Source of the DNA: Cedecea selenatireducens
Lineage (GTDB): Bacteria; Pseudomonadota; Gammaproteobacteria; Enterobacterales; Enterobacteriaceae
DNA length: 64,000 bases
Assembly (NCBI RefSeq): GCF_042138895.1
Contig: NZ_JBHIKW010000003.1
Coordinates: 62,001 to 126,000, forward strand
Direction of reading: 5' to 3'
Every line of letters begins with the position of its first letter. The first letter of the stretch is position 1. The notes below the pieces were generated by a model. The model did not search any database. It was not told the DNA's origin and was given only the letters and a program-made list of their open reading frames with translations. Positions 38,243 to 46,105 of this stretch are shown here, piece by piece. The translations under genes were made by a program, and so were the position numbers.

Positions 38243-39172
38243 TTATCCCAAAACTCGTGCGCCAGCCGTATCCAGACGGCAAATATGTACAAAACCTTCC
38301 TGGTTCTGCAAATAATGTTGGCTGAGCCAGTCAGCCACGCGCTGTGCGGTGTCGGTGTTATCGCACAGTGCAAATAAGGTCGGGCCGGAACCCGAAATCC
38401 CGCTCGCCAGCGCGCCAATATCCGCGACGGCCTTACGGGACTCATCAAACTTAGGCAGCAGTTTGGCGCGGTAAGGCTCGGCGATGACATCCCGCATCAA
38501 TTTTGCGGCAAGCGCAGGCTGGCGGGTGTGGCAGGCATGAATAAAACCGGCCAAATGGCGACCGTGACTGATGCAGTCCTGGCGGCGATACTGGGCAGGT
38601 AAAATCGCACGTGCTTCTGCGGTCGAAACCTTAATGCCAGGGTAAGCCAGCACCCACAGCCACTCATCAAAGCCTGGCACCTGCTGGCTGATGATGCCGC
38701 TTTCTTCGATCATCAACTGCATCCCGCCGAGGAAACAAGGCGCTACGTTGTCGTAATGAATGCTGCCGGAAATACGCCCTTCCAGCTCGCCCATCAGCCC
38801 CAGCAGACGCGTGTCGCTAAGAGGCTTGCCGCAGAATTCATTCATCGCCATCAGGCCAGCAACCACAGAGCAGGCGCTGGAACCCAGGCCAGAACCAATA
38901 GGCATGTTTTTCTCAAGCGTCATCGCCACGGGGATCGTTTTACCTATCTCCTGGCAAAAACGCTCCCAGCACTGATAAACAATGTTCTCACGCGGCTCAT
39001 CCGGCAGTTTGCTGGCGAAGCGCCCAAGGTTGGTGAGGCTGAAGCTGTCCGCCGCCTCCACCGTGACATAATCACCGAGATGTGAACCATCAATGGGCGA
39101 CACCGCCGCGCCCAGCACGTCGAATCCGACGCTCATATTGGCGCTGGAAGCCGGGGCATATACTTTAACCAT
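38243..39172 (-). CDS. thrB: Homoserine kinase
   Basis: ThrB phosphorylates homoserine. The 309-residue GHMP-family kinase carries the ATP-binding loop MPIGSGLGSSACSVVAG (residues about 89-105) and an N-terminal VYAPASSANMSVGFD motif. It begins one base after the thrA stop codon. Confidence 0.98.
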   Translation of the reverse strand: MVKVYAPASSANMSVGFDVLGAAVSPIDGSHLGDYVTVEAADSFSLTNLGRFASKLPDEPRENIVYQCWERFCQEIGKTIPVAMTLEKNMPIGSGLGSSACSVVAGLMAMNEFCGKPLSDTRLLGLMGELEGRISGSIHYDNVAPCFLGGMQLMIEESGIISQQVPGFDEWLWVLAYPGIKVSTAEARAILPAQYRRQDCISHGRHLAGFIHACHTRQPALAAKLMRDVIAEPYRAKLLPKFDESRKAVADIGALASGISGSGPTLFALCDNTDTAQRVADWLSQHYLQNQEGFVHICRLDTAGARVLG

Positions 39173-39173
39173 C

Positions 39174-41636
39174 TTAAACTCCTAACTTCCATGACAGGGT
39201 ACGAAGCAGATCCGCGAAAACACCGGCTGCGGTAACATCATTACCCGCGCCATAGCCACGTAGAACCATCGGCAACGGTTGATAATAGTGGCTGTAGAAG
39301 GCCAGGGCGTTTTCGCCATTTTTCACCTTATACAGCGGATCGTTGCCGTCTACGGCATCTATTTTCACTTTACAGCTGCCGTCTTCTTCAATAATGCCGA
39401 CGTAACGTAGCACTTTCCCATCGTCACGCGCCTTCCTCACACGAGCCGCAAACTCATCATCCAACTGAGGAAGGCGTGCCATAAAAGACTCGACGTCTCC
39501 GCTCGCATCAAAATTTTCCGGAAGCACAGATTCGATCTCGATATCCGAAAGTTCCAGATCGCTTCCGGTCTCACGGGCCAGAATCAACAGCTTACGAGCA
39601 ACGTCCATGCCGGAAAGATCGTCACGCGGATCCGGTTCGGTATACCCCATCTCACGGGCGGTGCTGGTGGCAAGCGAGAAGCTCATCCCCTCGTCCAGCT
39701 TGCCGAAGATGTAAGAGAGCGATCCGGAAAGAATGCCGGAAAAACGCTGCAGTTCATCACCCGCATTCAGCAGATTTTGCAGGTTTTCAATCACCGGTAA
39801 ACCCGCGCCAACGTTGGTGTCGTAGAGGAATTTACGGCGCGATTTCTCGGCGGCATTACGCATCTGGTGATAGTAATTCATGCTCGAGGTGTTGGCCTTT
39901 TTGTTTGGCGTCACCACGTGGAAACCTTCGCTCAGGAAGTCGGCGTACTGATCCGCCACGGCCTGGCTGGAGGTACAGTCCACAATGACCGGGTTCAGCA
40001 GATGGTACTCTTTCACCAGGCGAATCAGGCGGCCAAGATTGAACGGCTCTTTCGCCTGCTCCAGCGCCTGCTGCCAGTTTTCAAGATCGAGGCCGTGAAC
40101 GTTGGTCAGCAGCGCTTTAGAGTTCGCCACGCCGCAGACGCGCAGGTCGATGTGCTTCGCCTTCAGCCACGCCTGCTGACGCTTAACCTGTTCGAGCAAA
40201 GCCGCGCCCACGCCGCCAACGCCAACAAGGAACAGCTCGATAACCTGGTCGGTGTTAAACAGCATCTGGTGGGTGACACGCACGCCGGTCACGGCATCGT
40301 CGTTGTTCACCACAACGGAGATCGAACGCTCGGAGGAACCCTGGGCGATAGCGATAATATTGATATTTGCCCGAGCCAGCGCGGCAAAGAACTTGGCGGA
40401 GATACCGCGCAGCGTCTTCATGCCGTCACCCACGACGGAGATAACCGCCAGACGCTCGGTCACCGCCAGCGGCTCCAGCAGCTCTTCTTTCAGCTCGAGA
40501 TAGAATTCATCTTCCATCGCCTTGCGGGCACGGCCACAGTCAGCCTGCGGCACGCAGAAGCTGATGCTGTATTCAGAAGAAGACTGGGTAATCAGCACCA
40601 CGGAGATGCCAGCACGGGACATCGCGGCAAACACGCGCGCGGCCATGCCGACCATGCCCTTCATGCCCGGGCCGGACACGCTGAACATTGCCATATTATT
40701 CAGATTGGTAATGCCCTTAACCGGCAGTCCTTCATCGTCGCTTTTATCGCCAATAAGGGTGCCTGGCGCCTGAGGGTTTCCGGTATTTTTAATCAGGCAA
40801 GGGATCTGGAACTGTGCAATCGGGGTGATCGTGCGAGGGTGAAGAACTTTAGCGCCGAAGTAGGAAAGCTCCATCGCTTCCTGATAAGACATCGACTTCA
40901 GCAACCTGGCGTCCGGGACCTGGCGCGGGTCGCAGGTATAAACGCCGTCGACGTCAGTCCAGATCTCACAACAGTCGGCTCGCAGACAGGCGGCCAGCAC
41001 GGCGGCAGAATAGTCGGAGCCGTTACGGCCCAGCACCACCAGCTCACCTTTCTCGTTACCGGCGGTAAAGCCAGCCATCAGGATCATGTGATCTTCAGGA
41101 ATGCGGCTGGCTGCGATACGGCGGGTAGATTCTGCAATATCCACGCTCGAGTCCAGATAGTGGCCCACGGCCAGCAGCTTCTCGACGGGATCGATAACCG
41201 TAACCTGGTAGCCGCGGGCCTGCAGCACGCCAGACATAATCGCGATCGACAGCTTCTCACCCCGGCAAATGATCGCCGCGTTGATGCTGTCCGGGCACTG
41301 TCCCAGCAGGCTGATGCCGTGCAGAACGTGCTTAAGCTGGGCAAACTCTTGATTCACCACGGCCTTTAGCTCGGCCAGCGGGAAGCCCGGCTGCGCCTCT
41401 GCCAGGCCAGTCAGCAGTTCGGAGAAAATACGCTCGGCGTCGCTGATATTCGGCACTGCATCCTGGCCACCGATAGTTTTCTCTATCATCGCCACAAGGT
41501 GGTTAGTAATTTTTGCCGGAGCAGACAGCACGGTCGCCACCTGCCCCTGTTTGGCATTACTTTCCAGGATATCGGCAACGCGGAGAAAACGTTCCGCATT
41601 TGCCACCGAAGTACCGCCGAATTTCAACACTCGCAT
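39174..41636 (-). CDS. thrA: Bifunctional aspartokinase I / homoserine dehydrogenase I
   Basis: ThrA catalyses the first and third steps of threonine synthesis and is feedback-inhibited by threonine. From the ATG at 41636 it has 820 residues, matching E. coli. The aspartokinase signature VLKFGGTSVAN is at residues 3-13, followed by two ACT regulatory domains (about 310-460), the NAD-binding GVGGVGAALLEQ near 470, and the homoserine dehydrogenase signature GYTEPDPRDDLSGMDVARK near 665. A 14-codon upstream extension falls in the attenuator and is not coding. Confidence 0.98.
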   Translation of the reverse strand: MRVLKFGGTSVANAERFLRVADILESNAKQGQVATVLSAPAKITNHLVAMIEKTIGGQDAVPNISDAERIFSELLTGLAEAQPGFPLAELKAVVNQEFAQLKHVLHGISLLGQCPDSINAAIICRGEKLSIAIMSGVLQARGYQVTVIDPVEKLLAVGHYLDSSVDIAESTRRIAASRIPEDHMILMAGFTAGNEKGELVVLGRNGSDYSAAVLAACLRADCCEIWTDVDGVYTCDPRQVPDARLLKSMSYQEAMELSYFGAKVLHPRTITPIAQFQIPCLIKNTGNPQAPGTLIGDKSDDEGLPVKGITNLNNMAMFSVSGPGMKGMVGMAARVFAAMSRAGISVVLITQSSSEYSISFCVPQADCGRARKAMEDEFYLELKEELLEPLAVTERLAVISVVGDGMKTLRGISAKFFAALARANINIIAIAQGSSERSISVVVNNDDAVTGVRVTHQMLFNTDQVIELFLVGVGGVGAALLEQVKRQQAWLKAKHIDLRVCGVANSKALLTNVHGLDLENWQQALEQAKEPFNLGRLIRLVKEYHLLNPVIVDCTSSQAVADQYADFLSEGFHVVTPNKKANTSSMNYYHQMRNAAEKSRRKFLYDTNVGAGLPVIENLQNLLNAGDELQRFSGILSGSLSYIFGKLDEGMSFSLATSTAREMGYTEPDPRDDLSGMDVARKLLILARETGSDLELSDIEIESVLPENFDASGDVESFMARLPQLDDEFAARVRKARDDGKVLRYVGIIEEDGSCKVKIDAVDGNDPLYKVKNGENALAFYSHYYQPLPMVLRGYGAGNDVTAAGVFADLLRTLSWKLGV

Positions 41637-41662
41637 TGTTGTGACCCCTTGATTTTTTCCCG

Positions 41663-41693
41663 AAAAAAAAGCCCGCACTGTTTAGGTGCGGGC
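41663..41693 (-). terminator. thr operon attenuator terminator
   Basis: A GC-rich 8-bp stem GCCCGCAC / GTGCGGGC (41671-41678 with 41686-41693) is followed by eight T on the minus strand. It sits between the leader peptide and thrA, the position of the E. coli thr attenuator. The leader stop region carries a competing GTGCGGGC copy (41721-41728 complement) that can form the antiterminator. Confidence 0.92.
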
Positions 41694-41717
41694 TTTTTTC
41701 ATTTTTACCTGTATGCG

Positions 41718-41786
41718 TCAGCCCGCACCGTTACCTGTGGTAATGGTGGTTGTGATAATTGTGGTAATCAGGCTGAAGCGGAACAT
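41718..41786 (-). CDS. thrL: thr operon leader peptide
   Basis: A 22-codon leader on the minus strand reads MFRFSLITTIITTTITTGNG then AG and stop. It holds 7 Thr and 4 Ile codons in the block of 11 that tests threonine and isoleucine supply. The C-terminal TTGNGAG and the upstream ACACAACATCC before ATG are identical to E. coli, while the first six residues differ (E. coli MKRIST). It is followed by the attenuator hairpin. Confidence 0.93.
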   Translation of the reverse strand: MFRFSLITTIITTTITTGNGAG

Positions 41787-41823
41787 GGATGTTGTGTGCT
41801 CTAAATTTGTATTAGCTCTATTG

Positions 41824-41850
41824 GTTAAAGCAATCCCCTTATCAAGTCAA
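41824..41850 (-). promoter_or_regulatory. thr operon promoter region
   Basis: On the minus strand TTGACT (41845-41850) and TTTAACCAATA (from about 41829 down to 41819) match the E. coli thr promoter. The exact -10 hexamer is uncertain. About 40 bp separate it from the leader ATG. Confidence 0.7.
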
Positions 41851-41983
41851 TTTTTTTTAGTTCTGTCACAAAAAATCGACTTGTTCGGTCACGCTGGTAA
41901 ATCCGCCAAAAATGGTGGTAAAAACACGAAAAACCGGCATTAAATTAGATATAAACTTCAAATAAATTAAATTTAAAGAAATT

Positions 41984-42670
41984 TTATTCTGGTAATTTTT
42001 TTTCGATGTCATGGAGCAAACGGTGCAGCATTGCGGTGTCTCTCTGCTCGAGCAGCCCCAGGCGCTGCTGTACCCAGTCGACCATTTTTTGGTCACCGGC
42101 AACCTCAAGCCGGTTTAACAACGCGGCAATCCGTAAGCGCAAAGCGTTCAATTGTTGACCATCACCCTCTGGATTTTCCACCGGCGGGAGCTGCATCAGG
42201 GCGGAAAGCTGGTAGCAATAAACCATCACGGCCTGACCCAGGTTGAGCGAAGGATAATCCGCAACCATCGGTACGCCGGTTAAAACATCCGCCAGCTCCA
42301 GCTCTTCGTTAGTCAGCCCGGAATCCTCCCGGCCAAACACCAGCGCCGCACCCCCTACCCATTGACGCTTCTCTTCCAGCAGCGGCACCAGCTGCTCCGG
42401 CGTGGCGTAGTAGTGGAATTTCGCCCGGCTTCGGGCCGTCGTCGCTATCGAAAAATCAACGTCGCTCAGGGCTTCGGCAAGGGTGTCGTAGTGGCGCACG
42501 CCGTCAAGGATATCGCCCGCCCCGTGGGCAACCCAACGCGCGGCAGGCTGGAGATGTGCATCACTGGCGACGATGCGCAGTTCCGTAAAACCCATCGTTT
42601 TCATGGCCCGGGCGGCAGCCCCGACGTTCTCAGCTCTGGCTGGTGAAACCAGGATAATTGGCAAACGCAT
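41984..42670 (-). CDS. lasT: SpoU-family tRNA/rRNA methyltransferase LasT (YjtD)
   Basis: A 228-residue SPOUT-fold RNA 2'-O-methyltransferase-like protein, related to TrmJ. The conserved N-terminus is ILVSPARAENVGAAARAMKTMGF. The knot region is ALVFGREDSGLTNEEL (about 109-124) plus the SAM-binding MVADYPSLNLGQAVMVYCYQL. The specific target of the E. coli homolog is not established. It is the first gene upstream of the thr promoter region. Confidence 0.93.
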   Translation of the reverse strand: MRLPIILVSPARAENVGAAARAMKTMGFTELRIVASDAHLQPAARWVAHGAGDILDGVRHYDTLAEALSDVDFSIATTARSRAKFHYYATPEQLVPLLEEKRQWVGGAALVFGREDSGLTNEELELADVLTGVPMVADYPSLNLGQAVMVYCYQLSALMQLPPVENPEGDGQQLNALRLRIAALLNRLEVAGDQKMVDWVQQRLGLLEQRDTAMLHRLLHDIEKKLPE

Positions 42671-42774
42671 TGGAACTCTCTTCTAAAATTCGTAAAAACG
42701 TGCGAAGTGATGCACAAATTTTGATAATACGCATCGCAAATTTACTTTGTTGCAACATATATTATAACTGTAGC

Positions 42775-42924
42775 CACTCGCGCAGCGTATAACTTAAGCT
42801 TATGCTTTTACATGATTATATGGCATAAGAACGTTGTAAATACATCTTATATCCATTTGTTTAGCATGGTTTATTTCTTTACGAGCCGGTGGAAGCCACA
42901 GGCCAGATTCGGCCTGGTTTTTTT
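42775..42924 (+). ncRNA. Candidate small RNA or terminated arcA upstream leader
   Basis: A classical intrinsic terminator (stem CAGGCC/GGCCTG, 42899-42904 with 42911-42916, then seven T) faces the plus strand 390 bp before arcA, with no gene upstream of it on that strand. A promoter-like TTTACT (42741-42746), 16-bp spacer and TATAAC (42763-42768) would start an RNA near 42775, giving about 150 nt. It could be an independent sRNA or a premature termination product of a long arcA leader. Prediction only. Confidence 0.45.
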
Positions 42925-43073
42925 AACGCTTTACGATCTTGATTATTAAATAGTTGTGACAAAAGCTAGCATTGAGCTACGATGATTTAATGAAACTGTT
43001 AACGTGCTACAATTGAAATTGATATATGTCAACGAAGCGTAGTTTTATCAGGTGTCTAAGCAGCACTAGCCTG

Positions 43074-43214
43074 TTATGTTGCTGTTAAAATGGTTAGGAT
43101 AATAGCCGTTTTTGACACCGTCGGGTCAAAAGGGAACGTACCCACGACCAAGCTAATGATGTTGTTGACGTTGATGGAAAGTGCATCAAGAACGCAATTA
43201 CGTACTTTAGTCAC
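43074..43214 (-). CDS. yjjY: Small protein YjjY
   Basis: A 46-codon minus-strand gene inside the long lasT-arcA region begins with GTG at 43214. Its translation starts TKVRNCVLDALSINVNNI and ends KTAIILTILTAT, almost identical to E. coli YjjY. Conservation of the protein across genera supports translation, although the DNA overlaps the arcA 5' regulatory region, which could itself be the reason for conservation. Function is unknown; in E. coli it lies in the same place relative to arcA and lasT. Confidence 0.75.
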   Translation of the reverse strand: MTKVRNCVLDALSINVNNIISLVVGTFPFDPTVSKTAIILTILTAT

Positions 43215-43310
43215 GTTAAGCCCGGCATGTTAATTTATGGCATGTAACAGGCAGGTCAGGGACTTTTGTACTTCCTGTTTCGATTTAGTTGGCAATTTTA
43301 GGTAGCAAAC

Positions 43311-44027
43311 ATGCAGACCCCGCACATTCTTATCGTCGAAGACGAATTAGTAACACGCAACACGCTAAAAAGCATTTTTGAAGCGGAAGGCTATGATGTT
43401 TTTGAAGCGACCGATGGCGCAGAGATGCATCAAATCCTTGCCGATAATGACATCAACCTCGTCATTATGGACATCAACCTGCCGGGTAAAAACGGCCTGC
43501 TGCTGGCGCGTGAACTGCGCGAGCAAGCCAATGTGGCGCTGATGTTCCTGACGGGCCGTGATAACGAAGTGGACAAGATCCTGGGTCTTGAAATTGGCGC
43601 AGATGACTACATCACCAAGCCATTCAACCCGCGTGAATTGACCATTCGTGCACGCAACTTGCTGTCCCGTACGATGAACTTAGGCGCTATCAGCGAAGAG
43701 CGTCGCTCCGTTGAGAGCTACAAATTCAACGGCTGGGAGCTGGACATCAACAGCCGCTCACTGGTTAGCCCGAACGGTGAACAGTACAAGCTGCCGCGTA
43801 GTGAATTTCGCGCGATGCTGCACTTCTGTGAAAACCCAGGCAAAATTCAGTCTCGTGCTGAATTGCTGAAGAAAATGACCGGTCGCGAGCTGAAGCCGCA
43901 TGACCGCACCGTCGATGTGACTATCCGCCGTATTCGTAAACACTTCGAATCCACGCCGGATACGCCGGAAATCATCGCCACGATCCACGGCGAAGGTTAC
44001 CGTTTCTGCGGCGATCTGCAGGAATAA
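43311..44027 (+). CDS. arcA: Two-component response regulator ArcA
   Basis: ArcA, phosphorylated by ArcB under low oxygen, represses aerobic respiration genes. The 238-residue OmpR-type regulator has a receiver domain (phospho-Asp54 in VIMDINLPG, Lys in TKPFNPREL) and a C-terminal winged helix ending RTVDVTIRRIRKHFE...GEGYRFCGDL. The 640-bp region before it holds yjjY on the other strand and a terminator, so the leader is probably long and complex. Confidence 0.98.
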   Translation: MQTPHILIVEDELVTRNTLKSIFEAEGYDVFEATDGAEMHQILADNDINLVIMDINLPGKNGLLLARELREQANVALMFLTGRDNEVDKILGLEIGADDYITKPFNPRELTIRARNLLSRTMNLGAISEERRSVESYKFNGWELDINSRSLVSPNGEQYKLPRSEFRAMLHFCENPGKIQSRAELLKKMTGRELKPHDRTVDVTIRRIRKHFESTPDTPEIIATIHGEGYRFCGDLQE

Positions 44028-44043
44028 GCAAGAAAGATTACGA

Positions 44044-44072
44044 AAAGGGCTGACCAGCGTCAGCCCTTTTTT
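44044..44072 (+). terminator. Intrinsic terminator of arcA
   Basis: A 10-bp stem AAAGGGCTGA / TCAGCCCTTT (44044-44053 with 44060-44069) followed by a T-run, 17 bp after the arcA stop. Confidence 0.9.
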
Positions 44073-44083
44073 ATGCCCGTCAT

Positions 44084-46105
44084 TCAGCGAGCAATGCGTT
44101 CATCCCAGTCGCGGGTAAAGACCGTCTCTTCGTTGTGTTTAACCGTCATTTTTCCGCTAACGATAAAATGCGTCAGGTCGCTGCGCATCTCCAGCACAAT
44201 ATCCGTATCCGTCCACCAGCCTTCTCGCCCAATTTTCATGTTCTGAGTCAGCAGATAATGCGCCGAGAGCGGGTCAGCATTCTGCACGGTCAGCTGACGC
44301 CGAAGGCTATGATCGACGGTCGTATTGATATCGTCAAAACGGTACACGCCCTCGCCAAACACGCCGCCCACGCCCTCGGTAATGCTCTGCCAGCTATCGC
44401 TCACCGCGTCATAGCGCAGCTCGCGTTCGACTCGCCCAGGGGACAGGATCGTAAGAGGCGTATTTGCCGCAGTTTCCGGCTGAGGATTAGGCCCGGCTAT
44501 CGGCTTCACTTCCCGGCAAACCGGCAATTGCAGCCGGGCGCTCGCCAGGTCAACGCTAAGCGTTGCGTTTTCAGCCATCGGCCAGATCATCGGCCAGAAC
44601 GTGGTCGCCAGAGAAACACGCAGCCGATGCCCTGCGGCAAAGCGCCAGGCTATGCCGTCCAGCTGCACGGTGACGTTGACCTTTTCGCCGGGCACCAGCG
44701 CGACGTTCTGCTCCTGCCCCTGCAAATGACTCAGGTTCACCCAACCGTGACTGACGCGGGTCGACGCCCCGTCTGGGGCAACGTCCGACAAGCGGACATA
44801 CAGCATGGCCGCTGGTTTATCGCTGGCGAGCGTAACGTCAAACTGCGGAAAACCGTAGATCGCCAGGCTTTCGTCCAGCGGCGCGCTGTCAAAGCTTTCA
44901 GCAAGGCCTTCGTCCATCCGCTGATCGCTCGGGCTTTCCCCCAGCACGCCAGCCCCCATCCACTCCCCGGCAAACAGCCCGTGGTTCTGTACGCTACGGA
45001 TCTCCTGCCGGTATGCATTTGCCAACGGCGTTGTCATCAGCCGGCCTGGCTGCAAATGCCAGCGCTGAGGGAGGGTCACCGCATCCGTATCATCCTCAAT
45101 GGCAATCCACTCCCCGAAGGCCTGCGGACGCTGCGAATCGGGCCGCTGGCTGTCGTTGAGCCACGCCTGAATGCGCGGGCCGTCCAGCACGTCATTGTCG
45201 ACCTGCTTCAGCCAGCGATCCCACCAACTCACCGCCTCCTGCAGAAAGCCGATAGCCGGAGCAGGTGAACCGTCCTGCGGATAAATATGCGCCCACGGAC
45301 CGAGAATCGCCTTACGAGGAACGTCGAGATTGTCCATCAGGCGGAAGACCGCATTGCTGTAGGAATCCGCCCAGCCGCCCACCGCCATTACAGGGCAGGT
45401 AATGGCCTGCCAGTCCTCACCGACCGAGCCGTGTTTCCAGTAATCATCCTTCAACGGATGCTCCATCCACAGTGCCGGGAAGAAAGGCATGTTTTCAAGA
45501 CGATTGAGCCAGGCCTGATACCAGCCCTCCCCCACCAGCTCCGGATCCTGCGGGCGGCTTTGATAGGCCAGCATAATCCCGCCCCACCACAGGTTATCAT
45601 TCAGCAGGCAGCCGCCTTTGTAGTGGATATCGTCGTTGTAACGATCGTCCGTCGAGCAAACCGTAATGATGGCTTTTAAGGCCGGAGGGCGACGAGCGGC
45701 AAGCTGCAGGCAGTTAAACCCACCCCAGGATTTGCCCATCATCCCCACGGCGCCGTTGCACCAGGCCTGACGGCTGATCCAGTCGATCACTTCCAGGGCA
45801 TCCTCCTGCTCCTGCAGCAGATACTCGTCGGCCATCAACCCGTCAGAGTCGCCGCTGCCGCGCATGTCCACACGCAGTACCGCGTAACCATTGCCGGCGA
45901 AATAGCCATGCATCGGCTCATCACGAGTACGTGTTCCGTCGCGCTTGCGGTAGGGGATGTACTCGAGGATAGCGGGCACCGGCTGCTGCGAGGCCGACAA
46001 GGGCAGCCACATACGCGCGGCCAGGCGAGTCCCGTCTTGCAGAACGATCCACAGGTGTTCCATCACGCTCACGCTGTGGGGAAATTGCGTTATCAGAGTT
46101 TTCAT
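44084..46105 (-). CDS. CocE/NonD family alpha/beta hydrolase (S15 X-Pro dipeptidyl-peptidase-like)
   Basis: A 673-residue hydrolase. The catalytic triad is visible as Ser126 in GKSWGG, Asp247 in GGWADSYSN and His273 in LGPWAH. The C-terminal half (about 330-673) is the jelly-roll domain of the X-Pro dipeptidyl-peptidase C-terminal type. Family members cleave X-Pro peptides, cocaine-like esters or acyl groups. No signal peptide is seen, so it is probably cytoplasmic and acts on imported compounds. It is the last gene of a five-gene operon; its ATG overlaps the ATPase stop by 4 nt (ATGA). In E. coli this position next to arcA holds creD-creC-creB. Confidence 0.88.
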   Translation of the reverse strand: MKTLITQFPHSVSVMEHLWIVLQDGTRLAARMWLPLSASQQPVPAILEYIPYRKRDGTRTRDEPMHGYFAGNGYAVLRVDMRGSGDSDGLMADEYLLQEQEDALEVIDWISRQAWCNGAVGMMGKSWGGFNCLQLAARRPPALKAIITVCSTDDRYNDDIHYKGGCLLNDNLWWGGIMLAYQSRPQDPELVGEGWYQAWLNRLENMPFFPALWMEHPLKDDYWKHGSVGEDWQAITCPVMAVGGWADSYSNAVFRLMDNLDVPRKAILGPWAHIYPQDGSPAPAIGFLQEAVSWWDRWLKQVDNDVLDGPRIQAWLNDSQRPDSQRPQAFGEWIAIEDDTDAVTLPQRWHLQPGRLMTTPLANAYRQEIRSVQNHGLFAGEWMGAGVLGESPSDQRMDEGLAESFDSAPLDESLAIYGFPQFDVTLASDKPAAMLYVRLSDVAPDGASTRVSHGWVNLSHLQGQEQNVALVPGEKVNVTVQLDGIAWRFAAGHRLRVSLATTFWPMIWPMAENATLSVDLASARLQLPVCREVKPIAGPNPQPETAANTPLTILSPGRVERELRYDAVSDSWQSITEGVGGVFGEGVYRFDDINTTVDHSLRRQLTVQNADPLSAHYLLTQNMKIGREGWWTDTDIVLEMRSDLTHFIVSGKMTVKHNEETVFTRDWDERIAR

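Noticed and set aside
39867..41369. 500-codon plus-strand open frame
   Set aside because: Antisense shadow of thrA, caused by GC-rich codon use.
43170..43189. TTGAT...ATCAA inverted repeat upstream of arcA, considered as an FNR box
   Set aside because: The half-sites are 9 nt apart instead of 4 and lie inside yjjY codons.
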